16,682 nt of DNA from NCBI GenBank assembly GCA_044360435.1, contig JBIKKI010000044.1, forward strand, positions 1-16,682, given 5' to 3'. The DNA is from REEB481 sp044360435. GTDB lineage: Bacteria; Bacteroidota; Bacteroidia; NS11-12g; UBA955. The stretch's first letter is position 1, and the number at the start of each line of letters is the position of its first letter. The notes below the pieces were generated by a model that saw only the letters and a list, made by a program, of their open reading frames with translations, was not told the origin of the DNA and did not search any database. Positions 7,366 through 13,742 of this stretch are shown one piece after another. Position numbers and translations under genes: made by a program.

Positions 7366-7883
7366 GTATCGATAATTTGTTCAAGATAAGCGGCCGGCAA
7401 ACGCACGCGGATGCCTTGCCTGATTCCCTCCAGGGCAATCTGAAAACCGGAGTCCTTCTCATGATCCAGAACGGTTCCCAAACATCCTTTCAGCGGACCC
7501 TGAATCACGCGTACCGCAGTTCCACGGGGCGTTCCGGGTTCCAGTCCGGCAACTTCCAGGTCATAACCGTGGTCGATAAGCTGCCTGATGAGTACAATTT
7601 CTTCATCGCGAACCACCGCGGCTTTTCCGTCGAAGCGCACATATGCCACCACGCCCGGAACCTGTAGCACCCGATCCTGCTGATGTGCCAGGGGACGCAC
7701 CATGACGTAGCCGGTGAACAAAGGGAAATCCACCCATTTGTTGCGGTCGCTCCATCGCTGCAGTCGGCGCATCAGCGGAACATAAGATTCAATCTGCTGT
7801 TGCTCCAGCCGCGCCGAAACAGCCTTCTCCTGCCGGGAAGACACATACACTACGTTCCAAGGTGTATTGCCTGCTGTATTCAT
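7362..7883 (-). CDS. UpxY-type transcription antiterminator (NusG paralogue)
   Basis: A 173-residue specialised NusG protein. The NGN domain begins at WNVVYVSSRQEKAV (about residue 9) and contains FPLFTGYVMVRP (53-64), the usual NusG/RfaH core strand. A KOW motif is seen at PRGTAVRVIQGPLKGCLGTVLD (about 119-140). In Bacteroides fragilis, UpxY proteins are the first genes of capsule operons and prevent premature termination within their own operon. Position and coupling to wzm fit that role here, so the likely target is the downstream export/pseudaminic acid operon; this is inference. An in-frame TGA stands five codons upstream of the ATG (7881-7883), so this start is secure. A strong GAGGAGG Shine-Dalgarno lies 7 bp before it. 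Confidence 0.9.
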   Translation of the reverse strand: MNTAGNTPWNVVYVSSRQEKAVSARLEQQQIESYVPLMRRLQRWSDRNKWVDFPLFTGYVMVRPLAHQQDRVLQVPGVVAYVRFDGKAAVVRDEEIVLIRQLIDHGYDLEVAGLEPGTPRGTAVRVIQGPLKGCLGTVLDHEKDSGFQIALEGIRQGIRVRLPAAYLEQIIDT

Positions 7884-7890
7884 GGCTTCG

Positions 7891-7897
7891 CCTCCTC
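7891..7897 (-). promoter_or_regulatory. Strong Shine-Dalgarno of the UpxY gene
   Basis: The coding strand reads GAGGAGG, 7 nt before the ATG. Such a good match to anti-SD is uncommon among the other starts in this window and supports the chosen start. Its first bases are shared with the right arm of the leader hairpin described separately. Confidence 0.6.
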
Positions 7898-7915
7898 AGT
7901 CCCATACGGACCAAG
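7895..7915 (-). promoter_or_regulatory. Candidate RNA hairpin in front of the UpxY gene
   Basis: On the coding strand the arm CTTGGTCC (7915-7908) can pair with GGACTGAG (7902-7895) across the loop GTATG, giving 8 pairs of which two are G-U. It sits in the 60-nt gap between the winged-helix gene and upxY and overlaps the first bases of the Shine-Dalgarno. There is no U tract, so it does not look like a plain terminator. It could affect translation or be a recruitment signal for the antiterminator, but nothing in the sequence decides this. Confidence 0.3.
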
Positions 7916-7943
7916 CAGGATGTTGATTGTTTGTTGCAGCAAG

Positions 7944-8474
7944 TCAGCGGCTCCAGAGCAATAATGGCTCCGCCTGCTTGCTGCGTATCTTTTCTATATC
8001 AAAGGTCTCAGGTTCAAAAATGATATACCTGATGCGCCTTTCTATTTTCTGTTCCACCTTCGCCACCAGTTCAAGCAAAAACGACTGGTTGATGCGGCCT
8101 ACCATCACCAAATCAATGATGCCCGCATCCAGTCCGCGTGCGTAATCGCCCACCACAAAAACCTGCTCCACTTCGCCAAGGTGTTTGATGACATATTCCA
8201 CAATCTGGTCTATGCCCACGTATTTCAATACTATGCTTCTGATGTCGCCAAACAGCGGATGTGCCGTGTTGGCGCTGAATACCTTCTTGTTTCCTTCACT
8301 GGAACTCTTCAGCATTCCGGCCTTCTCAAAGCGATTCAGTTCCAGCCGGATGGCATTGGTGCTTTCCCCAAATTCAGCCTCCAAATTCCGCAAATAGGCT
8401 TTGTTCGCGCTGTTCAGGAAGAACTTCAACAGCAGCTTCACCCGCGTTTTGGAAGAGATGAGGGTATCAATCAT
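7944..8474 (-). CDS. Winged-helix protein with degenerate nucleotidyltransferase-like domain (putative regulator)
   Basis: A 176-residue protein in two parts. Residues about 5-65 look like an ArsR/MarR-type winged helix: SSKTRVKLLLKFFLN, then YLRNLEAEFGESTNAIRLELNRFEKAGMLKSS as helix-turn-helix, and a wing with KKVFSANTAHPLF. Residues about 100-165 resemble a minimal nucleotidyltransferase: VEQVFVVGDYARGLDAGIIDLVMVG. Active members usually have GSxARG followed by DxD. Here GS is GD (109-110) and the first Asp is replaced (IID, ending D121), so catalysis is doubtful and a structural or ligand-sensing role is more likely. It precedes upxY by 60 bp and is probably a DNA-binding regulator of this glycan locus and of itself (palindrome at its promoter). 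No experimentally named homologue is recognised. Confidence 0.75.
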   Translation of the reverse strand: MIDTLISSKTRVKLLLKFFLNSANKAYLRNLEAEFGESTNAIRLELNRFEKAGMLKSSSEGNKKVFSANTAHPLFGDIRSIVLKYVGIDQIVEYVIKHLGEVEQVFVVGDYARGLDAGIIDLVMVGRINQSFLLELVAKVEQKIERRIRYIIFEPETFDIEKIRSKQAEPLLLWSR

Positions 8475-8475
8475 G

Positions 8476-8498
8476 AATGAGTAGCAAAATTACTCATT
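8476..8498. promoter_or_regulatory. Perfect inverted repeat over the promoter of the winged-helix gene (candidate operator)
   Basis: AATGAGTA (8476-8483) and its exact reverse complement TACTCATT (8491-8498) flank a 7-bp spacer GCAAAAT. The repeat starts 1 bp before the ATG of the winged-helix gene and contains the -7-like box TAATTTTG on the minus strand. Size, symmetry and position fit the binding site of a dimeric winged-helix repressor, most simply the adjacent gene product acting on its own promoter. A transcript starting inside it would be too short at its 5' end for the repeat to act as an RNA hairpin. Confidence 0.5.
8485..8492 (-). promoter_or_regulatory. Candidate -7 box TAATTTTG for the winged-helix gene
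   Basis: Matches the Bacteroidota TAnnTTTG consensus on the minus strand, 10 bp from the ATG. No convincing -33 TTG is seen at the usual distance. If used, it would give the winged-helix/upxY/wzm/wzt/pse operon a promoter separate from that of the ATP-grasp gene. Confidence 0.45.
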
Positions 8499-8520
8499 TT
8501 GTAAATATGTGGCATATTTT

Positions 8521-9567
8521 TTATGGGTTGAAGAAGGCTTCCGACCAATACCTTACAAAACCCACACCCCATTGAATCAATTCCTGCCGGCCCGCTACCG
8601 GCTCATCCAGCGCCAGACGTAAGGCATCAAGAGGAACATTGATGCCGGCACCCAGGCAGCTGCTTACGGTTCCCTGCAAGCGCGGATTGATTTCCAGAAT
8701 GGTCATTTCACCGCGTTCATTTTCACGAAACTGCAGGCCCAACGGACCATGCAAGCCAAGCGAATCCACCAGCTTGTGCACCATGTTCAGGATGTCGTCG
8801 CGACGAATGAACGTTCCTTTTACGCTGATGCCATTCACCATCTTATCACGACTGCGGGTGATGGCATAAAGCACTTTTCCATGTTCGGCCAACACATCAA
8901 CGGAATATTCCGTACCAGGGAGGTATTCACAAACCAGCAATTCCATGCCCAAATCGGCGGGCAGCAGGTGGGGCAATTCTTCCCTGCGGTAGTAATAGCC
9001 TGATCCGGGTTTTTCGTGCAACACATTCCGGCGCAGTGCTTCGTGTGTTCCGAGGATGATGCCAAACCCCACGCTTCCATTGCCACAGGCCGGTTTGAAA
9101 ATGAGCCGTTCGCCGTTCGGGGCCAGTTCCTGAATGGCCTGCATCATAGACTCAAGGGTGCGCACCACGCGAAACACCGGGGGTTTTTGCCCGCTTTCCA
9201 GCATGTATTCGTACAGGCGGGCTTTGTTGTTGGCAATGCGCAATCCTGACGGCGGAGAAACCAACAGGCGAATGTGCTTTTGTGCGAAATCTGCCACGCG
9301 CACCGACAGCGGATCCAGTTCGCGGGTGGTGATGGGCAATACTACGCCAGCCTCATGCGCAACCGCTTTTTCAAGAATGAATTCGGGGTATTCCGGATGA
9401 TCGCCGGGAGGTGTCTGAAAAAATCCGTCGGCAAGCTGTCGCCCGTAAGCCTGATTGTTGATATCACCGGCAATCACACGGATGCCGGGAGCCTGTTTTA
9501 TACAATGCAGGATGCCGGCAAATCCGGGAGCGCCGGCTCCCGAAGGTATCAACAAAGTTGTTTTCAA
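8521..9567 (-). CDS. ATP-grasp ligase, carbamoyl-phosphate-synthase-large-subunit-like, substrate unknown
   Basis: The N terminus LKTTLLIPSGAGAPGFAGIL is a pre-ATP-grasp Rossmann segment (SGAGAPG near residues 9-15), followed by DINNQAYGRQLADGFF. The ATP-grasp core shows LIFKPACGNGSVGFGI (about 155-170; Lys158 and the Gly-rich loop), CEYLPGTEYSVDVL (213-226) and the metal-binding ILEINPRLQGT (about 290-300). Members of this family join a carboxylate to an amine through an acyl phosphate, and related genes in glycan loci are suspected of adding amino acids to sugars; no substrate can be read here. I place the start at TTG 9565-9567 (348 residues), which opens directly on the first beta strand. 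The longer frame reaching 9669 runs into rbfA on the other strand. The stop is 46 bp before the winged-helix gene, so both may be cotranscribed. Confidence 0.75.
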   Translation of the reverse strand: MKTTLLIPSGAGAPGFAGILHCIKQAPGIRVIAGDINNQAYGRQLADGFFQTPPGDHPEYPEFILEKAVAHEAGVVLPITTRELDPLSVRVADFAQKHIRLLVSPPSGLRIANNKARLYEYMLESGQKPPVFRVVRTLESMMQAIQELAPNGERLIFKPACGNGSVGFGIILGTHEALRRNVLHEKPGSGYYYRREELPHLLPADLGMELLVCEYLPGTEYSVDVLAEHGKVLYAITRSRDKMVNGISVKGTFIRRDDILNMVHKLVDSLGLHGPLGLQFRENERGEMTILEINPRLQGTVSSCLGAGINVPLDALRLALDEPVAGRQELIQWGVGFVRYWSEAFFNP

Positions 9568-9573
9568 ACGCCG

Positions 9574-9581
9574 CAAAGTTA
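9574..9581 (-). promoter_or_regulatory. Candidate -7 box TAACTTTG for the ATP-grasp gene
   Basis: The minus strand reads TAACTTTG, 6 bp before the proposed TTG start, matching TAnnTTTG. The same octamer appears on the other strand in front of rbfA, inside this 73-bp divergent spacer. The -33 region is weak. Confidence 0.45.
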
Positions 9582-9627
9582 TTCGCCTTTGGCAAATACA
9601 CACAGTACGCTTGCTGCTGCTTCTGCC

Positions 9628-9635
9628 TAACTTTG
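9628..9635 (+). promoter_or_regulatory. Candidate -7 box TAACTTTG for rbfA
   Basis: TAACTTTG matches the Bacteroidota -7 consensus TAnnTTTG and ends 5 bp before the rbfA ATG. A TTG at 9611-9613 is only 14 bp upstream, shorter than the usual spacing, so the -33 element is uncertain. Confidence 0.5.
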
Positions 9636-9640
9636 TACCG

Positions 9641-10006
9641 ATGAGCATCAGGCAGGATAAATTCGCCAAACAAATTCAGCGCGACCTGGGAAGTATCTTC
9701 CAGCAATACAACCACAGTTGGTTTGGTGGGAATATGCTCACCATTTCCGGTGTTCAGGTAAGTCCGGATCTGGGCCATGCGCGGGTGTACCTCAGTTTAT
9801 ATACCGTAAAAAACCGGCAGGCAGCCATGGAACTGGTGGAGTTGCATGCCCGGGAAATACGGCAGGAACTGGCCAGAAAAATCAGACATGAAGTGAAAAA
9901 GGTACCCGAGCTGGTATTTATGCTTGATGAATCTCTGGATTACCTGAATAAGATGGATGAGATTTTTGCGCAACTGAACAAAGATCCGCAAAAGGACGAG
10001 GAATAG
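9641..10006 (+). CDS. rbfA: 30S ribosome-binding factor A
   Basis: A 121-residue protein that begins MSIRQDKFAKQIQRDLGSIFQ and contains the family segment ISGVQVSPDLGHARVYLS (about residues 34-51), then the ELARKIRHEVKKVPELVFMLDESLDY region that corresponds to the (I/L)R..L...P.L.F..D pattern of RbfA. It is a KH-like cytoplasmic protein that binds the 30S subunit and helps mature the 5' end of 16S rRNA. I chose the ATG at 9641 because upstream in-frame codons encode a non-family sequence and the promoter-like box lies 5 bp away. The next gene starts 4 bp after its stop, so they form an operon, an arrangement common in Bacteroidota. The acidic/lysine-rich tail (KDPQKDEE) is unremarkable. Confidence 0.92.
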   Translation: MSIRQDKFAKQIQRDLGSIFQQYNHSWFGGNMLTISGVQVSPDLGHARVYLSLYTVKNRQAAMELVELHAREIRQELARKIRHEVKKVPELVFMLDESLDYLNKMDEIFAQLNKDPQKDEE

Positions 10007-10010
10007 CCGT

Positions 10011-11207
10011 ATGCGCCTGTCCGGACTGATTGCACGCAGATACCTGGTGAGCCGCAGCAACCGCAATGCCGTGAACATCATCACCGGCATTTCGCTGTTG
10101 GGTTTTGCCGTGGGATCCTTCGCGCTCATCGTCATCCTTTCGGCATTGAATGGTTTCGAGGGTTTGTTGTTTCGGGTGTATAACGACTTCCATCCCGACT
10201 TGAAAGTGACACCCGTTGCCGGGAAAATGTTCACACCCGATTCAGCCACTATAGCCAACATACGGAGGCTTCCGGGCATCACGTATGTCGGGTTAACACT
10301 GGAAGACAACGCCGTGCTTCAAGCCGGAAACCAACAGGTGATTTGCACCCTCAAAGGAACCGACAGTAGCTTTCTCCATCATTCCGGGATTGGCAAACAT
10401 TTATTGGCGGGTGGCAGCCTGAACCCTTACGCGGGTATCAGCGGGGTGATTTTGGGGGAAGGTTTGGAATACCGCCTCGGCCTAATGCCTGGCGCACATG
10501 ATGTGCAGCTGTCGGCGGTGGTTCCGCGTCGGGAAAGTGTAAGCCTGGTAAATCCTGAGGTAAACAAGTTGCCGCTGTTGCATACCGGCACCATGCGGAT
10601 GGATGATGAAATCAACAACCGTTACGCAATTGTTCCAGTGGCCTACGCTGAAAACCTGTTTGAACGCTACGATGAGCGCAGCGGCCTGGAACTCTTCCTC
10701 AAACCGGGGGCTCCGCTGGAAACCATCAGAACATCGGTACAGAGCCTGCTCGGTAAGGACTTCCTGATTCAGGACCGCAAAGAACAAAACAAGGCCTTGC
10801 TGCACATGTTCCGCACCGAAAAGTGGGCCACCTTTGCCATACTCTGCTTCGTGTTGGCCGTCATTTCGTTCAACCTCACCGGCGCATTATCCATGCTGGT
10901 CATAGAAAAGAAGAACGACATACGCACCCTGCACATCATGGGTGCGCAACCAACAACCCTGTCGGCGGTTTTTCTGAAAGAAGGTTTGCTCATTTCCGGC
11001 ATCGGCGCCTTAAGCGGGATGCTGCTTGGCGCTTTACTGGTGGTTTTGCAACAACAGATTGGGTTTATCCGCATGGACAGCGCCATAGTTCCGTATTATC
11101 CCGTGGCACTGCGGTTTTCGGATGTGTTGCTGGTAACCGCGGTTGCCTTAGTCATGGGTTTGTTGAGTGCGCTTTATCCTGCTTTGCAGGTTAAAAAACA
11201 CCTCTGA
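10011..11207 (+). CDS. FtsX/LolC-E family ABC transporter permease
   Basis: A 398-residue inner-membrane protein with the MacB/LolC/E topology. One N-terminal helix (about 22-45, IITGISLLGFAVGSFALIVILSAL) is followed by a periplasmic region of about 225 residues and three C-terminal helices (about 272-297, 325-348, 371-391). The start LIARRYLVSRSNRNAVNIITGISLLGFAVG matches the LolC/LolE opening, and EKKNDIRTLHIMGAQPTTLSAVFLKEG (about 299-324) is the cytoplasmic loop of FtsX permeases that contacts the ATPase. LolC/E releases lipoproteins from the inner membrane for LolA. No LolD-like ATPase is encoded nearby, so the exact partner and cargo are inferred. Placement directly behind rbfA is a recurrent Bacteroidota arrangement. 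Confidence 0.85.
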   Translation: MRLSGLIARRYLVSRSNRNAVNIITGISLLGFAVGSFALIVILSALNGFEGLLFRVYNDFHPDLKVTPVAGKMFTPDSATIANIRRLPGITYVGLTLEDNAVLQAGNQQVICTLKGTDSSFLHHSGIGKHLLAGGSLNPYAGISGVILGEGLEYRLGLMPGAHDVQLSAVVPRRESVSLVNPEVNKLPLLHTGTMRMDDEINNRYAIVPVAYAENLFERYDERSGLELFLKPGAPLETIRTSVQSLLGKDFLIQDRKEQNKALLHMFRTEKWATFAILCFVLAVISFNLTGALSMLVIEKKNDIRTLHIMGAQPTTLSAVFLKEGLLISGIGALSGMLLGALLVVLQQQIGFIRMDSAIVPYYPVALRFSDVLLVTAVALVMGLLSALYPALQVKKHL

Positions 11208-11209
11208 TG

Positions 11210-11217
11210 TAAATTCG
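11210..11217 (+). promoter_or_regulatory. Weak -7-like box TAAATTCG before the transpeptidase gene
   Basis: One mismatch to TAnnTTTG, 8 bp before the ATG at 11226, in the 18-bp gap after the permease gene. It might give an internal promoter; I see no -33 element, and cotranscription from rbfA is equally possible. Confidence 0.2.
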
Positions 11218-11225
11218 CCGCCTCC

Positions 11226-12014
11226 ATGAAACGCATCTTCATACTGGCCTTCCTGTTTTGTGCATCGGGAGGGGTCATGGCACAAGACTTCCTCAGCAGC
11301 CAACTGAACTACGAAAGGGTACGTCAGGCACGCGACCGCACCGACCGTAAAATCCGTAAAATGTTCCGCGATTCAGGCCTGAGTGAAACACCGAAATACA
11401 TTTACTGGCGCGCCTTCAAACTGGAAGATCAGCTGGAATTATGGGCCAGCGATACTTCAACCAATGCCTACAAACGCATCAAGGTTTACAATATTTGCCG
11501 GGGCAGCGGCGACCTCGGACCCAAACGCAAATTCGGCGACATGCAGGTTCCGGAAGGCATGTATTACATCGAACGATTCAATCCGAACAGTAACTATCAC
11601 CTTTCCATGAAGGTTTCCTACCCGAATGAAGTAGATCTGAAGTTTGCCAGTAAGGAAAATCCGGGAAATGAAATTTATGTGCACGGCGACTGTGTTTCGG
11701 TGGGTTGTATCCCCATGACCGATTCCGTGATGCAGGAAATTTACTGGATAACCGCGCGCGCTCAGGCTTATCAAGGCGTAAACGCCAAGATTCCCATAGA
11801 CATTTTCCCTTGCAGGTTTACCCAAAAAAACTGGTCCTACCTGCAAACCAACTATGCGCACAAACCGTTGGTGCTGAAGTTTTGGAAAAATATCGAAGAA
11901 GGATTTAAATTCTTCAACACCTATAAAATCCCGCCGGGATATTGGGTTGATGATGCCGGATTGTACAAAATTGTATTTCCGCAGAACTACCATTTATACA
12001 ACGAAAACCACTGA
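11226..12014 (+). CDS. Secreted L,D-transpeptidase-fold (YkuD) protein, DpaA/YafK-like
   Basis: A 262-residue protein with an N-terminal signal peptide (KR, then IFILAFLFCASGGVMA, cleavage likely after AMA-type VMA-Q near residue 19). The YkuD catalytic signature is YVHGDCVSVGCIPM, with His153 and the nucleophile Cys161. Upstream, GDMQVPEGMYYIERFNPNSNYHL matches the family segment where the substrate strand docks. This order and the long C-terminal extension (about 90 residues after the motif) resemble E. coli YafK/DpaA, a YkuD protein that detaches Braun lipoprotein from peptidoglycan, more than the classical cross-linking L,D-transpeptidases. Whether it forms or cuts bonds cannot be told from sequence. 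It acts in the periplasm and sits with other envelope and translation genes, 18 bp after the permease and 6 bp before pth. Confidence 0.87.
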   Translation: MKRIFILAFLFCASGGVMAQDFLSSQLNYERVRQARDRTDRKIRKMFRDSGLSETPKYIYWRAFKLEDQLELWASDTSTNAYKRIKVYNICRGSGDLGPKRKFGDMQVPEGMYYIERFNPNSNYHLSMKVSYPNEVDLKFASKENPGNEIYVHGDCVSVGCIPMTDSVMQEIYWITARAQAYQGVNAKIPIDIFPCRFTQKNWSYLQTNYAHKPLVLKFWKNIEEGFKFFNTYKIPPGYWVDDAGLYKIVFPQNYHLYNENH

Positions 12015-12020
12015 TTTTCC

Positions 12021-12581
12021 ATGGCCTGGCTGATTTGCGGACTGGGCAATCCCGGTGAGGAATATGCCACTACCCGGCATAACATTGGTTTTGCCGTGCT
12101 GGATTTTCTGGCTGATAAGCACCAGGCTGCATGGTCACTGGAGCGACACGGTTGGATTTGCAGGATTCGCTTTCGCGGGAAAGAACTGGTACTGCTGAAA
12201 CCCAATACCTACATGAACCTGAGCGGTAAAGCGATGGCCTATTGGATGCAGCAGGCCAAACCGGCTTCGGGTCAGATGCTGGTTGTTTGCGACGACCTTG
12301 CGCTGCCGCAGTTTAAGCTTCGCCTGCGGGGGAAGGGAAGCCACGGTGGTCAGAATGGATTGAGAAATATCATCGAAGTGCTGGGAACCGAGGAATTCCC
12401 CAGGCTGCGCGTGGGCATAGGCAATGATTTTCCCAAGGGCCGTCAGGTAGAATATGTTCTGGGCTCCTGGACTTCCGCCGAAAAGGAAGAACTGCCCACT
12501 TGTCTGGCTCGGGCCGCATCATGTATTGAAATCATGGTGCACGCAGGTTTGGGCACCGCCATGACACAGTTCAACAGCTGA
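12021..12581 (+). CDS. pth: Peptidyl-tRNA hydrolase
   Basis: A 186-residue cytoplasmic enzyme that frees tRNA from prematurely released peptidyl-tRNA. All key residues line up with the E. coli enzyme: Asn10 in CGLGNPG, His20 in TTRHNIGF, Asn66 in KPNTYMNLSG, Asp91 in VCDDLALP and Asn112 in GSHGGQNGLRNI. The following FPRLRVGIG and the C-terminal lid region (VLGSWTSAEKEEL) are also standard. The start ATG at 12021 gives MAWLICGLGNPG, the normal N terminus. It is the last gene of the rbfA cluster and ends tail to tail with the AI-2E family gene, 8 bp apart. Confidence 0.96.
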   Translation: MAWLICGLGNPGEEYATTRHNIGFAVLDFLADKHQAAWSLERHGWICRIRFRGKELVLLKPNTYMNLSGKAMAYWMQQAKPASGQMLVVCDDLALPQFKLRLRGKGSHGGQNGLRNIIEVLGTEEFPRLRVGIGNDFPKGRQVEYVLGSWTSAEKEELPTCLARAASCIEIMVHAGLGTAMTQFNS

Positions 12582-12593
12582 AACGGGTTTCAG
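12578..12593. terminator. Short symmetrical hairpin spanning two convergent stop codons
   Basis: CTGAAAC (12578-12584) and GTTTCAG (12587-12593) are exact reverse complements separated by GG. The pth stop TGA (12579-12581) lies in one arm and the AI-2E family gene stop in the other (12590-12592). The stem is only 7 bp without a T tract, so function as a bidirectional terminator is possible but weakly supported. Confidence 0.3.
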
Positions 12594-13687
12594 TCGCCCA
12601 AATCACGCGTGGCGGCGCGCACCACATCAAACCGCGTAAAGAATTCTCTGGCAATGATGCGCAACACCGTGTAAGCGGGTGCGCCCAGTACCATACCGGG
12701 AATGCCCGCCAAAGTTCCGGCCATCAGCACCACCAGAAACAACTCCAATGGATGTGCTTTCAGGCTGTTTGAAAAAATGAGCGGATAGGTAAGGAAGTTG
12801 TCGATCAATACCGCCACCACAAAAACCAACGACATATACAGCATGTCCGGAACCACCGATTGGTAAAAATCCAGCCCCAAATGCGTTGATACACCGAGAA
12901 TCAGTCCAAATCCCAAACCGATCCAGGGCCCGAGGTAGGGAATCAGGTTGACGATGCCGGCAAATACCGCGATGGTAAAAGCGTATTGTTCCCCAATGAT
13001 GGTTAAACCCAGGAAGATGATGATGGAAAAGCTGATTACTTGCAGCAGCAAGGCCTGCACATAACGGGAAAGCATGCTGTTCACCGCCCGGAGGATGCGC
13101 TGCATGGCGGGCTCATGACGCGCCGGAGTCACCAAATGCACGAGGCGATAAAACAAAAACCGGTCGCGCAGGAAAAAGAAGGTGATGAAGGAAATGGAAA
13201 ACAGTGCGCCGGCAAGGGCTCCGAAAAAGCCGAATACACCCTGCAAAGTCTTTCCGAGGTCGCTCAGGCTGAACAGGGAAACCAGCTTTTCTTTAATCTG
13301 CTCGGGATTGAGCACCGAAGGATCCAAACCCAGTTGCACAGCCAGTTCGCGCAGTTCTGCCAAGGGTTTGGCAAAGGTGCGTTCCAACTGTGATGTTTCC
13401 ATCCTGCTGATGGCACTTACCTGCTCACCAATCACAGGAACAACCAGAAACAAAATGCCGGATGCCAGCAACAGAAACAGACACAATACCAACAAAGCAG
13501 CCGCGGAGCGCGGAATATTCATCTTCCCCAAACGAATCTGCTCCAGCCTGTCCACGGCCGGAGCACCCAACAGCGTGAGTACCAAAGAAACCAATACATA
13601 CATCAGGGTAACACGAAAAACCCAGGCAAGCAAGAGCAACAAGGCTGTTCCTGCGTACACCAGCCACTTTTTTCCGCTGAAGCTCAT
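12590..13687 (-). CDS. AI-2E family transporter (PerM/YdiK-like membrane protein)
   Basis: A 365-residue polytopic inner-membrane protein with about eight hydrophobic segments. Two or three N-terminal helices come first (WLVYAGTALLLLLAWVF, LMYVLVSLVLTLLG, AAALLVLCLFLLLASGILFLVVPVI). An amphipathic, coiled-coil-like stretch follows (about residues 85-145, QVSAISRMETSQLERTFAKPLAELREL). The C-terminal helix block holds the family signatures FAGIVNLIPYLGPWIG, DNFLTYPLIFSNSLKAHPLELF and LAGIPGMVLGAPAYTVLRII. The family was named for export of autoinducer 2 (TqsA), but most members have no proven substrate, and some act in ion or metabolite efflux, so I would not read quorum sensing from it. It stands alone, convergent to pth and divergent from the phosphoesterase operon. 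Confidence 0.88.
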   Translation of the reverse strand: MSFSGKKWLVYAGTALLLLLAWVFRVTLMYVLVSLVLTLLGAPAVDRLEQIRLGKMNIPRSAAALLVLCLFLLLASGILFLVVPVIGEQVSAISRMETSQLERTFAKPLAELRELAVQLGLDPSVLNPEQIKEKLVSLFSLSDLGKTLQGVFGFFGALAGALFSISFITFFFLRDRFLFYRLVHLVTPARHEPAMQRILRAVNSMLSRYVQALLLQVISFSIIIFLGLTIIGEQYAFTIAVFAGIVNLIPYLGPWIGLGFGLILGVSTHLGLDFYQSVVPDMLYMSLVFVVAVLIDNFLTYPLIFSNSLKAHPLELFLVVLMAGTLAGIPGMVLGAPAYTVLRIIAREFFTRFDVVRAATRDLGD

Positions 13688-13691
13688 TGGG

Positions 13692-13699
13692 CAAAGATA
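13692..13699 (-). promoter_or_regulatory. Candidate -7 box TATCTTTG for the AI-2E family gene
   Basis: The minus strand reads TATCTTTG, fully matching TAnnTTTG, 4 bp before the ATG. A TTTG lies 17 bp further upstream (minus strand, at 13717-13720) as a possible -33 element. Confidence 0.5.
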
Positions 13700-13742
13700 A
13701 TCAGCGTTATTCCCTGCAAAGAAGGTTCATACATCCATAACA

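Noticed and set aside
9568..9669. N-terminal extension of the ATP-grasp gene to 9669
   Set aside because: It would run through the divergent promoter boxes and into rbfA, and adds a residue stretch unlike the family ahead of a normal first beta strand.
12590..13687. Quorum-sensing role for the AI-2E family protein
   Set aside because: The family name comes from one member; no luxS or signalling gene is nearby, and most members have other or unknown functions.
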